Source of the DNA: Rhynchosporium graminicola
Lineage: Eukaryota; Ascomycota; Leotiomycetes; Helotiales; Ploettnerulaceae
Reading direction: 5' to 3'
NCBI GenBank assembly: GCA_900074885.1
Contig: FJUW01000004.1
Location: forward strand, 1,836,933 to 1,900,932
Length of the DNA stretch: 64,000 nt
Part shown: in pieces, positions 53,701 to 64,000 of the stretch
Layout of the letters: each line of letters begins with the position of its first letter
How positions within the stretch are numbered: the stretch's first letter is position 1
Made by a program: the position numbers and the translations under genes
Notes under the pieces: generated by a model
What the model saw: only the letters and a program-made list of their open reading frames with translations
The model's database searches: none
What the model was told of the DNA's origin: nothing

Positions 53701-56700
53701 GGGGAGTATTTGAGATTCTTCTCGGCCCTTTCCTTAAGCTTAATTCGGTGATCGTATAAGCGATAAGGAGGGAGAATATCGCTAGCTTCCTTAGAAAAGA
53801 CGTATACTTACTAGCTATACTCGTAAGGGATCTATAGTTCTGAATCTAATTCGCTTAAGCTAATAGTAAATTACTAGGCGGTTTTACGACGTTCTATAAG
53901 GTCGATAGTTAAAGATACGATAGTAGTATTACGTTACTAAACTGCGATTCGGTCGTTAAGAAGCTTATCTATCTTATAAAGAGTAGTAGAGAAGATCTTA
54001 TTATTAGAAGACTTCTAGTGTTTATATAAGAGATAGAAAGCTAAGCTGCTAATTATATAAATCTCTAGCGTAGGAAGCTCTAGAAGAGATCTGAGCATAC
54101 GAGGTGATCTTTATTACTTCCGAAATGTCGTAGTAGCTGTTTTTGTACTTTAAGTAGCTTCCGTTAAGTCGCGAGATAGTATTCCGAGTAACTATTAGTC
54201 TATAGTATGAATTGCATAGGCGTAGTCTTATACGTAGGTCTTTAATATAGAGACTTCTAATTAGGGTTAAAGTAGAGATTTACGCGGGATATAAGCGATA
54301 ATGTCGCTGAATCGTACGCACTTCAGCTATATATTAGTAGCTTCTCTAGAGTATAAAGACTTCTCTTTACTACTTTATTCTTATTCTTTAGGTAATAAAC
54401 ACTTAGGCTCGTCGTATCTATAATAAGTAGTATAAACGCTAGAGAAATAGTCCTAACTAATCGGCGGTAGTAACAGAGAGTTAATTGCCTATGGAATACT
54501 CTCTAGGGGAGAGTTTTAGATGTTTTTATAGCTATAAGTCTCCCTAGAAATGCGCTTCCGAGCTAGTAATAGTTATTTAATAATAGAGATAGAGTTAATA
54601 ACAGCTCGAATATTAATAGGAGAGTTAGCTGCGCTTTACTATTTCTCGTACGCTTCCTAGAACTAATTAAGGCGTTTGTTTCGTTCGTTAGCGTCGTGTT
54701 AGTAGCGCTAGTAGGTATAGTATTTACGTAAGTCCTTAATCTCGATCGGAGAGCTATAAACGTTACTAGGAGGAATATATAGTAGCTAAATGATCTATCG
54801 TTTGGAGGTATCTAAGAGTACTTAATATTCTGAAAGCTAGGTCCTTCTGAGTATAATACCGTGATTTCCGAGAGTAGTAATAAGAAAGGGGGTAAATACC
54901 TGAACGCGACGATCTACTATCAAATTAAGTATTATATAGTAGCTAATAGTACTACTATTAACGCTATTAAAGCCTTTAATAGGAATTACGTTTAGTAGAG
55001 GGTGAATTAAAGGTTTTAAGAAGAAGGAAAGGGATTTAAGAAAAGAATAATTAATAAAATAGTATCTATTAGCTCTAGAATCGAGAAGTGCAGGTAGCTT
55101 ATATAAGAGTCTATTCTTAGTAAGAGTAGCACGTGTAGTAAACGATTAACTACTAAGAAGCTTCGTAAGGTTAAGATATCGCATATCTCGTATACTACCT
55201 AGGAAGGAGTCTTTCCCTAGGCGTAGTCTTTTACTAGCGGTTTGACATACTCCTAAGCGTCGTCGTACGTTTCTTCTAGCTCGCTGTCAACGTTATTATT
55301 AGCGTTAATTACGTTGATTCGATGCGGAGTATTAGGTCGAGCTAATAATAAGCGTAGATATAAGGTAAGCGTAAAGTGATAAGGAGTATTCGCCGGCGAT
55401 TATGCACGAGGCGTATCGTTTCGTGCAGAGTATAGTGCTTATTTACTAGTCGCACTAGTGTTCTTAGGCGTAGGAAGACTAATTTGCAGATAAGAAGAGG
55501 AGTTAGTACTATAGCGCTAGGAGGAGGTATTTATAGGGCGTTCCCGAGTCGCGCTAGCCTTAGCCGAAGACTCGGAATAGTAAGTCTTTTTAATAAATTA
55601 ACCTTAGTCTTCAGCTTATATAGCCTTAACGTATTCTTCTAGTATCCTTAACGTTCGGTACTATTAGAAGAGCTATTTCCGTAGCCGTGCAGGTAGCTTC
55701 TCCTATAAGTCCATTTTCAGAGTCGATTGATTATTTACTCTAGCTTTACGAGCTAGCGTACGAAACTTATAATAGAACGTCCAGAAGGTCTGCTTATAAT
55801 CTATCTTTAGCGCGGAGTAGCTAGCTCTTACAGTTTATTAGTTATATAGATTAGATAAGAAGGAGACGAGTTAAGTAATCATATCGAGTGAATCGATTAT
55901 ACTGCCTTCTTCGTTATATTCTAGTTCCAGGAACGAGAGTTCTAGGTAGGTTCTAGCTATTCCTTCTATTTAGTTAAGTAACTAATCTTTATAGTAATCT
56001 TCGTCGATGAAGTAGCTAGAGTAGCGCCGGAGGGCGTTACGTATCTGCACTTCCTAGAGTTTTAGAGAGTAGTCGATTCTATCAGAGAGCTTATTTAGAA
56101 GGTTCAGTATCTTCTCTATACGCGTAGCGTATAATATTAACGATATTCCTCTAGTAGATTATTCTCGACGACGATTATCAGGCGTAAGAGTAGCGTTATC
56201 TTCTTTAATTAATAGTAGTAGTATTATAGGCGATTAAACGTTATCAAACGATATAGACTTAGCAGAGCGCTAGGCAGTCAACTAGCGTAGTTCTAGGAAC
56301 TCGTCCTATAACTAGCGTAGTTCTATAGATAGGTTAGCGTTTAATTATCTCTCTTCCGCGAGCTTCCTTTCTGCCTCTTATAGCTAGTAAGCGCGGTCTT
56401 CCTATAAGTTACTTATAGTTGCTATTAATATAGGGGTATTATCGGGGAGGTTTAGCGACTTAGTAAGTTCGTTAATTATAATAGGAGTTAAGGAGCTTAA
56501 CTCGGACGAGACGTTATCGTAAGTACTCTCTACTATAGAGAGAGGTAGGTTACGGCGAGTATTACGAGTCGCCGAAGAATAGGAGGTAGAGGGAGTTAGA
56601 GAACCGGTAGTCGATTTATCGGACTTAGGTTACTTCGGTTTAGGTACTATTCTTTAAGTTTATACTTAGTATAGGCCTTCTCTATATAGCGTAGTCTCCT

Positions 56701-56784
56701 ACGTTTAGTAGCTCTAGGCATAGAGGTATAATATAAGTAGATATTTACTATCTTCCTAGACGTAAGTAAAAGAGTTATAGATAA

Positions 56785-57020
56785 TATAACGCTTACTCTA
56801 GAAAGGTCTTAAAACTACCTAAGTAATAAGACCTTATATTACTATGAATATAAAGTAGTAAGAATCACTTGAGAATCTACAACTAAGGAGTGAAGAAGTA
56901 GAGAGAGAATAGAAGTATATATATGAAAAGGGGGCCCCTAAACTCTACTCGTGTAATCTCGCTTAGCAGTAAGTGTTTCTACTAATAGGGAGAGACCTCC
57001 AAACCTGACTAGTCGTCACA
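56785..57020 (-). repeat. Gypsy LTR, 5' copy
   Basis: It starts TATAACGCTTACTCTAG (TGTGAC converted by G-to-A) and ends in intact GTCACA, followed by the CTTTA duplication. Confidence 0.93.
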
Positions 57021-58543
57021 CTTTACAAGCTTCTGTAGCTACTATATACTCTGATTGACTAGTAGAGAGTGCTATAGACCTCTGCTTAGTACTGGACTAT
57101 ATAACTAGTCTATTATTTAAGGTAAATATATACCCTGAAGTCGATAATCGATCTTCTAGGTCTCCAGCATAGTCGGCATCGCAGAAACCTTATAATTTGA
57201 CTCCCGGAGAGTCAGATTCACCCCCTAATTTAAGCTTCTAATTCTTAGTACCCTTAATATACCTTATAGTACAGGTCTATGAATTCCGGTGCCGTATCGC
57301 CGGATTACTGCAAAATCTTAATAATTACCTAATAGAGTACGATATATCAAACCTCGTACTACGTGCTAACTATATAGTAGTACTAATAGTACTCTAGTAC
57401 TCTAATTGATTAGTTAACTCCTCTCCTGGTTCTGAAGCTATATAGGCGTTTCGATCAGAATCAGGTATATTAACTACACTCGCTTCCTGAAGTCGGAACC
57501 TTTCTAGTATACTATTTATATAGACCTCCTAGTCTAACTATAGTATACGCCTCTTTCTATCTCTAGTAACTCTTATACTAAGAATCACTTATACTTCTCT
57601 AAGATCTTTAATCTCCTATAGAGCTCTAATAGCGTCTATAGTACTCTGTACTTTCTGGAGATCTTTTCTAATAACTAGTATATTATTAATATAAAGGAGT
57701 ATAATCTCTCCTCTCTCCTTATTAATAAATATACTAGATTTATTGAAAATAGGTTCCAAACCTAGTGTTTTCAACCCCCTATAGCCGGTAATATATTACT
57801 CTCTTCCAGACTATTTCAGCTCGTATAAAGCTAATAAGAGTAATAGTACTTGCTAGTTTATAATTCCAATAGCTTTTCGAAGAGCCTCAGTAGGTCTTAT
57901 ATAGACCTTAGCATATAGTTCAGCCCTTAGATAGGCTGAAACTACGTCATATTAATAGTATTCCAGGTCCTCTTACGCTACTATAGCTAGTACTATACGT
58001 AGGCTTCCTATCTTTAAGGTAAGGCTAAAGGTTTCTAGGTAATCTTCACCTAACCTCTAGCTAAACCCTTAGGCTATAAGTCTAGCTTTAAATCGATCAA
58101 TAAGACTAGAAAGTATTAATTTAACTATAAATACTATACAGTAACCTATAGTTCTTTAACCTTTAGGTAAATCGACTACCTTCTAGGTATTAAGAGACTA
58201 TAGCTTAGCTACTTCAGTAGTAATTACTTCCTCCTAGTATAACTTATTCTTACTAGCTAGGGCTTCTACTTTAATATTTAGAACTATGATAGAGCCTTCT
58301 GAAGTAATATAGGCCCTCTGAGCCGAATAATCACTCCGATCAAAATAATCTTCTTTAATCGATTCTCGGACCTTCACTATAAGGTCTTCTTAGAGGGTAA
58401 GTGCCTTCATAGCTTTCCAGGTACTAGTACGAATTCTAGTCGATCTTCTAGGAGCTATTGAATTTGAGTCTAATTCAGACTCTTCTTTAGCTCTCTCTTC
58501 TTCTTCTACTTCTAATACTTTATTACGAGTACGATCTCTTTAG

Positions 58544-58778
58544 TGTGACGCTTACTCTAGAAAGGTCTCAAAACTACCTGAGTAATAAGACCTCACATTG
58601 CTATGAATATGAAGTAGTAAGAATCACTTGAGAATCTACAACTAAGGAGTGAAGAAGTAGAGAGAGAATAGAAGTATATACATGAAAAGGGGCCCCCAAA
58701 CTCTACTCGTGTAATCTCGCTTAGCAGTAAGTGTTTCTACCAATAGGGAGAGACCTCCAAACCTGACCAGTCGTCACA
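58544..58778. repeat. solo LTR of the same Gypsy family
   Basis: A 235-bp LTR with intact TGTGAC...GTCACA ends, bounded on both sides by TTTAG (58539-58543 and 58779-58783), a perfect 5-bp duplication. There is no internal sequence, so it arose by LTR-LTR recombination. It sits inside the Copia element. It has fewer RIP-type changes than the two LTRs of the full element. Confidence 0.94.
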
Positions 58779-59232
58779 TTTAGCTTCTTCTCCTGCTTCT
58801 GATATAGTATCACGAGTACGATCTTCTTCAGCTCCTATATCTATGATAATTATATTACTATTAATCTCCTAATCTTCTAGAGTATTAGAAGAGTATTCAG
58901 AGCTTCCGGCTCCCTGACCCTCTCTACTCTCCTCCGGTGCTTAGGGTAGTAGTTTCCCTATATAAATAGATAGTTGAACCCTATCCTATTTATCCTAGGG
59001 TAATACTAAGTCTCTAATTTGCCTGTTTTCTCCCTAGTTCCACTATAGCTTCTTATCCTTATAGAAGACTAGACTAGAAGACTTAATAATCTTCTTATTC
59101 CTTAGATTATAGAATCTCTATTGCTCCATAGTATTCTTATATCTAATAAATATAACTAGTATTCCAGTAGGTTCTAGTTTACTTACTCTATACTCCTTTA
59201 GTACGTATATATAAGCTATATAACCTTATAAC

Positions 59233-60143
59233 TGTCACGAATCGGCCTAGTTCTTAGCACCAAAACCGTCCTGGCACCAGAATATTAATAGTACCACCTA
59301 GTAATATATATCAGACGAGTTTTAGTACCAGAGGGAGTTAGTACCATTAGAGGAAAGGTACTTACACGGTTATAGTATAAACTAGCGAGTAGTACTATAC
59401 GCCTACCTGTATTATAATAATAATAGTATTATAGCTATAGGTAATCCGGGATCATATGATATACTAGATTACTAGATAAGTCGCGAGAGCTTGCACGCTC
59501 TATAAGACAGTCTTATATAGCTAGTATAAGGGAACGAAAGCTCTATATAAGACTAGTACTTCTACTATTAGATAAGAGCTTCGTGCTCAAATTCATATAG
59601 TAATTAATACCTGCTTATAACGTCTTAATTCTAATTAAGAACCGAACTTCTTATTTACTTTACTTTATAGCTAATACTAACTAATAAGCTTATATACCGC
59701 GTACTAGTTAGAACTAGGAACGTTATACTTTAAGTACTTTACTTGAAGTATCGTTAGTAAGAACGAAATAGCTACTAAAGAAGGATCTATCGTAAGAGAA
59801 AGCTCTTAGACTAGTAAGCCGGATAAGGTTAATAAGGTCGATAAGAGTATACCGCTTCGTGTGAAATTACCTAATACCTATTATAGGAACTATAATAAAT
59901 TAGGATAGTTTATCCTCTAGTACTAGATATACCTCGCCTTTAATAAGGATAAGTTCGAAGCAGACTCCCTTAAAGTCCTATAGATCGCCTTATTCCTCCG
60001 CGATACTATAGCTTACTAGATTAAGCTAGCTTTAAGTAACTACTTAGTTAATCGATACTTATCTAAGGCTTATTCTATTACTATAACTGAAAAAGGCTGA
60101 GTTATCTTTCGAACTCCTATAAGCTTTACTAATATTATTAAAG
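59233..60143 (+). mobile_element. 5' part of a plus-strand Gypsy element (LTR plus gag start)
   Basis: A new LTR-like start TGTCACGAATCGGCCTAG interrupts the Copia remains at 59233. By about 59850-60140 the plus strand reads gag-like sequence (VKLPNTYYRNYNKLG, with ALFLRDTIAY further on), as in fungal Gypsy gag. It breaks off at about 60143, where another LTR-like sequence begins. Stops are frequent and there is no ORF. The LTR 3' end and PBS are not resolved, and its other half is not visible in this window. Confidence 0.6.
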
Positions 60144-63100
60144 TATGACGACAGCTCACCTGAATATCATATGAGAAGAAGGATAGATACCAGGGCCCAA
60201 GTTCATAAGTATCCCGGCAGAACTAGTATCCGACTCGGTATAGTATCAGGCTAGTACTAGCATATATATATAAGGTGCCTTATACTCTATCTCTCTTCTT
60301 CTTCCTTCCTTATTTTTTTATTTCCTTCGTAGTAGACTATATAAGATCGCTCTTAGCCTCCCTACTAATTTATTCTTACTTATATACCGCCTTAAGTCTT
60401 ATATCATTATATTAAATAAAAAGATTAAGATAGCTAGAGATAGCTTACTATAATATCTTACTACTAAGTTAGTTATTCGATAACTACTTATATATAGCCG
60501 AGATACTAGAGATCTCTCGGATAACTATAAATCAGGATTTGATTTAGCTTATTATAAATAGTACAATAGAGAAAGTCTTCGCTAACGCTCCTTTAATAAC
60601 TCCCTTAGTATAAAGGAATTATAGACAGATTTTAAAGAAAGTATAATAAATACCCCGGAACTTTAACCTCTACGTATTACCGCTGAAATAGCCCTAATAT
60701 ACCCCTTTTTAAGCTACTATTATAGCTCTTAACTAATAAACTAGAGACTTCTCTAGTTCTAAAGGAACTCGACGCGATCCCCTCTGCTCTACCTCCGAAC
60801 CTAATCTATTATACCCTTCCTTACTCTAAATATCTCCTGCCCTAGAGAATATTAATACCTTATTAAGGAAGTACTAACTAAGAGGGAAAGGAAAATAAAA
60901 GCGAAATTTACTAAGAGTATAATCGCTAAGTACTCCTACTACTACAAGTAACTCGAACCTGATCCGTTCCCTCTTATAATAATTAGTAGACTAGGAGGAA
61001 AAGAATAACTCTCTAGAAGATACTATAGATAAACTAATCTCCGTATAAGATAAGTTCCTTATAAGAGTCCCTCGCTTATCTTCGACTCTCCTACTAGAAC
61101 TAATACTATAATCTCCGCGTATAGCGGAGTTTAATAACCTAATAAACTCTATTCCGATACGTAGCACTAAGAGAGAAGATACTATTCCTAATAAACTATC
61201 TCCCTCTCCTAGCGCCGAATTAGTAGAATCACGCCCTAAGAAGTCTTATCTTACTAAGAAGATCCTACCCCTAGATAATAGATCGGACCTTACCTTCCTC
61301 TAATAGAGAGTATCGATACGAGACCGGCTAGTTATAAACGCCGACTACTACCCTACAGACTTCTCCTAGCGCGTTCTCGTATAGGAGCTAGTTACTAGAT
61401 TAGCTAAAGAGTATCTTACGCTTTAGTACCTTACTAATAAGTTTAAAACTAGCGATAAAATAATCTCCTTATTAGAGAAGAACTTTCTTACTAGTTTAGA
61501 GGAAGATAACTACTATAACGCTTTCTACTACCTAGAAATATAATAACCTAGCTATATACGCGAGACCTTTATCGAGTTTCGTAGTTAATTTCAAAGCGCT
61601 ACTATCTAAAGTAAAATTAAAAAGAAAGAGTAGTTCTTCTATATATAAGATAAGATTATACTATCCTTACGCGCTTTAACTCTTATTATTAAACTAATAT
61701 AGAATAAGGACTACGCTTCTATAGTTAGATCCTTACTTTCTTTTAATACCGAGCGTTACTATAACTCAGAACGTACCTATCCCGAGAAAGCTACTACCTA
61801 GGTATAGTACCGTAAGCTTACTATTACTACTACGACTACTACTAGTTCTACCTCTTACTAGTCCTTAAGCTTAGCTCCTCGATAAACCACTCCCGCACTA
61901 TACGTATATACTTCTACCTTAGTATAAGCTAGTACTCCCTCCGCGCTAAAACGCCCTACTACCTCGACCGGAGAACCCCTTAGGTATTATAGTTATAGAT
62001 AGCTTAGTTATATTAAGCTAGACTACTCTAACTTACCTAAGGTTTAATTAATTAACGAATTTCCAGAAGAGGATTAAGTAACTAAGGAAGTAATAGAAGA
62101 TATACTCTCCGAATCTAGACTAATACTTAAGGGAAACAATAAGGCCTAAATAAAAACTCCTTCCTAGGTCTACGTAAGTATAATCTCTCTAATCTAGACT
62201 TTAACTCCCTAATAAGAGATAAGTAATTCATATACCTAACTATAGTTAATATAAACGAGCTAGGAGTCTCTATAAATAGCTTATTTAATACTAGAGCGAA
62301 TAGTTATCTATTTATTAATTATACTCTTACCGGATAATTATCAGGGGCCCTTAGTATTAAAATCGAGCTATTACCTTATTCTATTCTAATACGTAGTTTC
62401 TAATAGTCTATTAGAACTTATATTACCTATTTTATATATTTATACCTTTCTATTAATAGTAGGCGTATTTATAACTACCTTTTTACTCTCCTCGATTTAG
62501 GATAATAAGATATAATTATTAGTATTAAATAGATACGACGATTTCAAGTTAAGCTAGATATACTCTATTATAAGCTACTATAGTCGGAATACTATCTAGC
62601 TACCCTTTAATACGATAAGGAGATAATTATAACTCTACTACCTCGTAAACTTAGTATTAATCGATCTTACTAAATCGACGCTAATACGCAGGACTTAACT
62701 ATAAATTAGCTAGACTAATACTAATTATACTAAATAGTAGCGATATAATATATTAATATATTATCCTTACTTTTTAACTTATTTCCGCTTATCGCTAAGG
62801 AATCCGAACCCTTTTCCGCTCCGAATTCATCGAGAAAAGTACTTACGCCGAAACTCTATTATAAGTACTCCTCTTAACCTCCGAGGATCTAGAAACTAGT
62901 TCCGATTTACTAAATTAGTACTATAGCTTTTCACTTTAATATAAAATATAAAGGTTCCGAATTATTCTTTACTAGTATCTACGAGATAAACCGCCTCTTA
63001 TAAGACTATCTAAATAGTAACTCTCCTAAGGATCCTGATACTGAATAACTCGTAGCCGAAAAGCTACCAGAATAGTACTATACCCTTAAGGAAGCCTTTT

Positions 63101-64000
63101 CTAAGCGGGATTCTAATATTCTTCTATTATATCGCTTATATAATTATAAAATTATTCTAGAAGAACTATTACCTAACGTATATTCGCTCTTATATTAGTA
63201 ATCTATAGACAAATTACAAGTAACTAAGGAGTATCTTATAGAGAACCTAGATAAGGGATTTATCGAATCTAGCTAAAGTCCTTTTATATTACTTATACTA
63301 TTTATTAAAAAAGCTAATAGAGGATTACGCTTCTATATTAACTATTATAAGTTTAATATAATTACTTAAAAGGATTCATACTTAATACCTAGGATTAATA
63401 AGCTCTTAACTTATATATCTAAAGTATTAATCTTTACTAAACTAGATATCCGAGTAGTATTTAACTATATCTATACAGACCCTGAATCAGAAGAGTATAC
63501 TACTTTCCGAACCCGCTTCGGATCCTATAAATATAAAGTACTACCTTTTAGGCTTTATAATAGACCTAGTACGTACTAGCGATATATGAATAATATACTA
63601 CTAGACTACCTAGATAATTTCTATATAGCTTACTTAGATAATATCTTTATATACTCGGAAACGCTCTAGGAATATAAGGAATATATTAAATTAGTACTAT
63701 AATACTTAATAGATACTAGACTTTAAGTAGATATTAAGAAAAGCGAATTCTATATTACTCGGACTAAATACCTTAGATATATTATTACTACTAACGGAAT
63801 CGAGCTAGATCCTGAGAAAGTAATACTATTAGTAGACTAGAAGTACCCCGAAACAGTAATAGCTATAAAATCCTTCTTAGGATTCTATAGGTTCTACTAT
63901 TAATTTATTCGGAATTTCGGCCTTATCGCTAAACCTCTCTTAGTGCTTACTCGGCCTATAGTACTATAGAATTTCACTAACGATTATAAGAAGTCCTTTA
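60144..64000 (+). mobile_element. plus-strand Gypsy-type retrotransposon, truncated by the window end
   Basis: It begins at a TATGACGACAGCTCACC segment (probably a RIP-altered TGTGAC LTR start). A gag-like region follows from about 61310. A zinc-knuckle position lies at 61985-62026, and a protease/RT region from about 62250. RT is clear at 63100-63700 (FIKKANRGLRFYI, FTKLDIR, YTTFRTRFGSYKYKVL, then AYLDNIFIYS), followed by the connection domain (IKKSEFYITRTKYL; LGFYRFYY) up to the window edge. Gag and RT lie in different frames, either the normal gag/pol offset or an indel. There are many TAG stops and CpA/TpG depletion. RNase H, integrase and the 3' LTR lie beyond 64000. Confidence 0.85.
61985..62026 (+). 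other. gag zinc-knuckle site with all four ligands changed to Tyr
   Basis: The C-x2-C-x4-H-x4-C spacing of a retrotransposon zinc knuckle is kept, but each ligand position is a TAT or TAC codon (Y, Y, Y, Y), in the context R-Y-Y-S-Y-R-stop-L-S-Y-I-K-L-D-Y. All four changes fit TGY or CAY to TAY, the products of RIP. Confidence 0.8.

Larger units (their letters stand above)
50470..57020 (-). mobile_element. full-length Gypsy-type LTR retrotransposon, RIP-inactivated
   Basis: A 6551-bp element lies between CTTTA duplications (50465-50469 and 57021-57025) inside the Copia RNase H region. LTRs are at 50470-50705 (3') and 56785-57020 (5'). The 3' polypurine tract (GGAGGGGGTGGTAG on the minus strand) adjoins the 3' LTR at about 50706-50720. 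Reading the minus strand, gag would lie toward 56.7-54.5 kb; RT at 53.7-53.2 kb is clear (FTKLDIR, LPFGLTNS, YLDNILIYS); the integrase zinc region is near 52.13-51.96 kb (NYYTYRRI, for CNxCHTCRR-type). Order RT before integrase fits Gypsy. There are dozens of TAG stops and no ORF of 60 residues. Strong CpA/TpG loss with CpG retained indicates RIP. Confidence 0.93.
49880..59232 (-). mobile_element. Copia-type LTR retrotransposon, minus strand, split by later insertions
   Basis: The downstream LTR (49880-50109, TGTTG...CAACA) is followed on its inner side by a purine tract (50110-50128, read on the minus strand). Next come Copia RNase H sequences (50130-50464: KSKHIKVRYYYIKQLV, and ILIKPL where TKPL is usual). 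The same domain resumes at 57026 after the Gypsy insertion (ALSTSQSEYIVATEAC | KVGIWIRGLLI). Joining the two sides through one copy of the CTTTA duplication keeps the frame. The RT core lies near 57680 (LLYINNILVI where Copia has YVDD). More upstream coding remains continue to 59232, broken by a solo LTR at 58544-58778, and then by a plus-strand Gypsy insertion. No ORF survives, and CpA/TpG are depleted. The other LTR is not seen in this window. Confidence 0.88.

Noticed and set aside
1..64000. CRISPR arrays or bacterial operons
   Set aside because: No regularly spaced short repeats; introns and transposon types show a fungal nuclear genome.

Overview
The window looks like nuclear DNA of a filamentous ascomycete, probably a leotiomycete-type Pezizomycotina; that lineage guess comes from gene families and is not proven. 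The supporting signs are short spliceosomal introns (about 40-190 nt) with CTAAC/CTGAC-like branch sites, fungal families (Ran1-type kinase, Izh/AdipoR-like receptor, FabG-like SDR, dienelactone hydrolase, F-box and 2EXR proteins), and transposons carrying a strong RIP signature: CpA/TpG almost absent while CpG survives, with TAG stops everywhere. No tRNA, rRNA or CRISPR array was seen.

Layout. 42-1339 is a complete Tc1/mariner element with 84-bp inverted repeats and a RIP-killed transposase. 1.3-8.1 kb is gene-poor, with a proline-rich ORF and a cysteine-rich exon. 8.4-10.0 kb is a two-exon Ran1-like kinase. 10-16.7 kb is almost empty apart from a CT microsatellite, a 68-bp tandem repeat and a palindrome. 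16.7-17.4 kb holds a coiled-coil protein with an uncertain 5' end. 19.6-23.1 kb is a degenerate dispersed/tandem repeat array with an intron-acceptor-like core. 24.3-26.7 kb is a divergent gene pair: a CSN8/PSMD8/eIF3k-like protein (minus) and an Izh/AdipoR-like membrane receptor (plus). Then come a frameshifted F-box/LRR-like pseudogene (27.0-27.8), a four-exon SDR (28.5-29.6), a TGAGT/ACTCA palindromic patch, an A-rich 60-bp tandem repeat, a three-exon F-box gene (31.6-33.4), a second broken F-box gene (35.4-36.0), a long AT-rich stretch with a short three-exon ORF (39.8-40.3), a dienelactone hydrolase with an apparent 1-nt frameshift after its first codons (41.5-42.5), a multi-pass membrane protein (46.2-47.6) convergent with a 2EXR-type protein (47.8-49.0), and a signal-peptide-like exon (49.2).

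49.88-64.0 kb is a nested retrotransposon block. A minus-strand Copia element (LTR 49880-50109) was split by a full-length minus-strand Gypsy element (50470-57020, TSD CTTTA), by a solo LTR of the same Gypsy family (58544-58778, TSD TTTAG), and by at least one plus-strand Gypsy element from 59233, itself interrupted at about 60144 by another that runs off the window end. All have lost coding capacity by RIP-type transitions, which turned zinc-binding Cys/His into Tyr and RT active-site Asp into Asn. I see no operon-like pathway cluster. The credible genes are single housekeeping or lineage-specific genes in a repeat-rich compartment. Exon boundaries were read by eye from splice motifs and frame, so coordinates of spliced genes are predictions.
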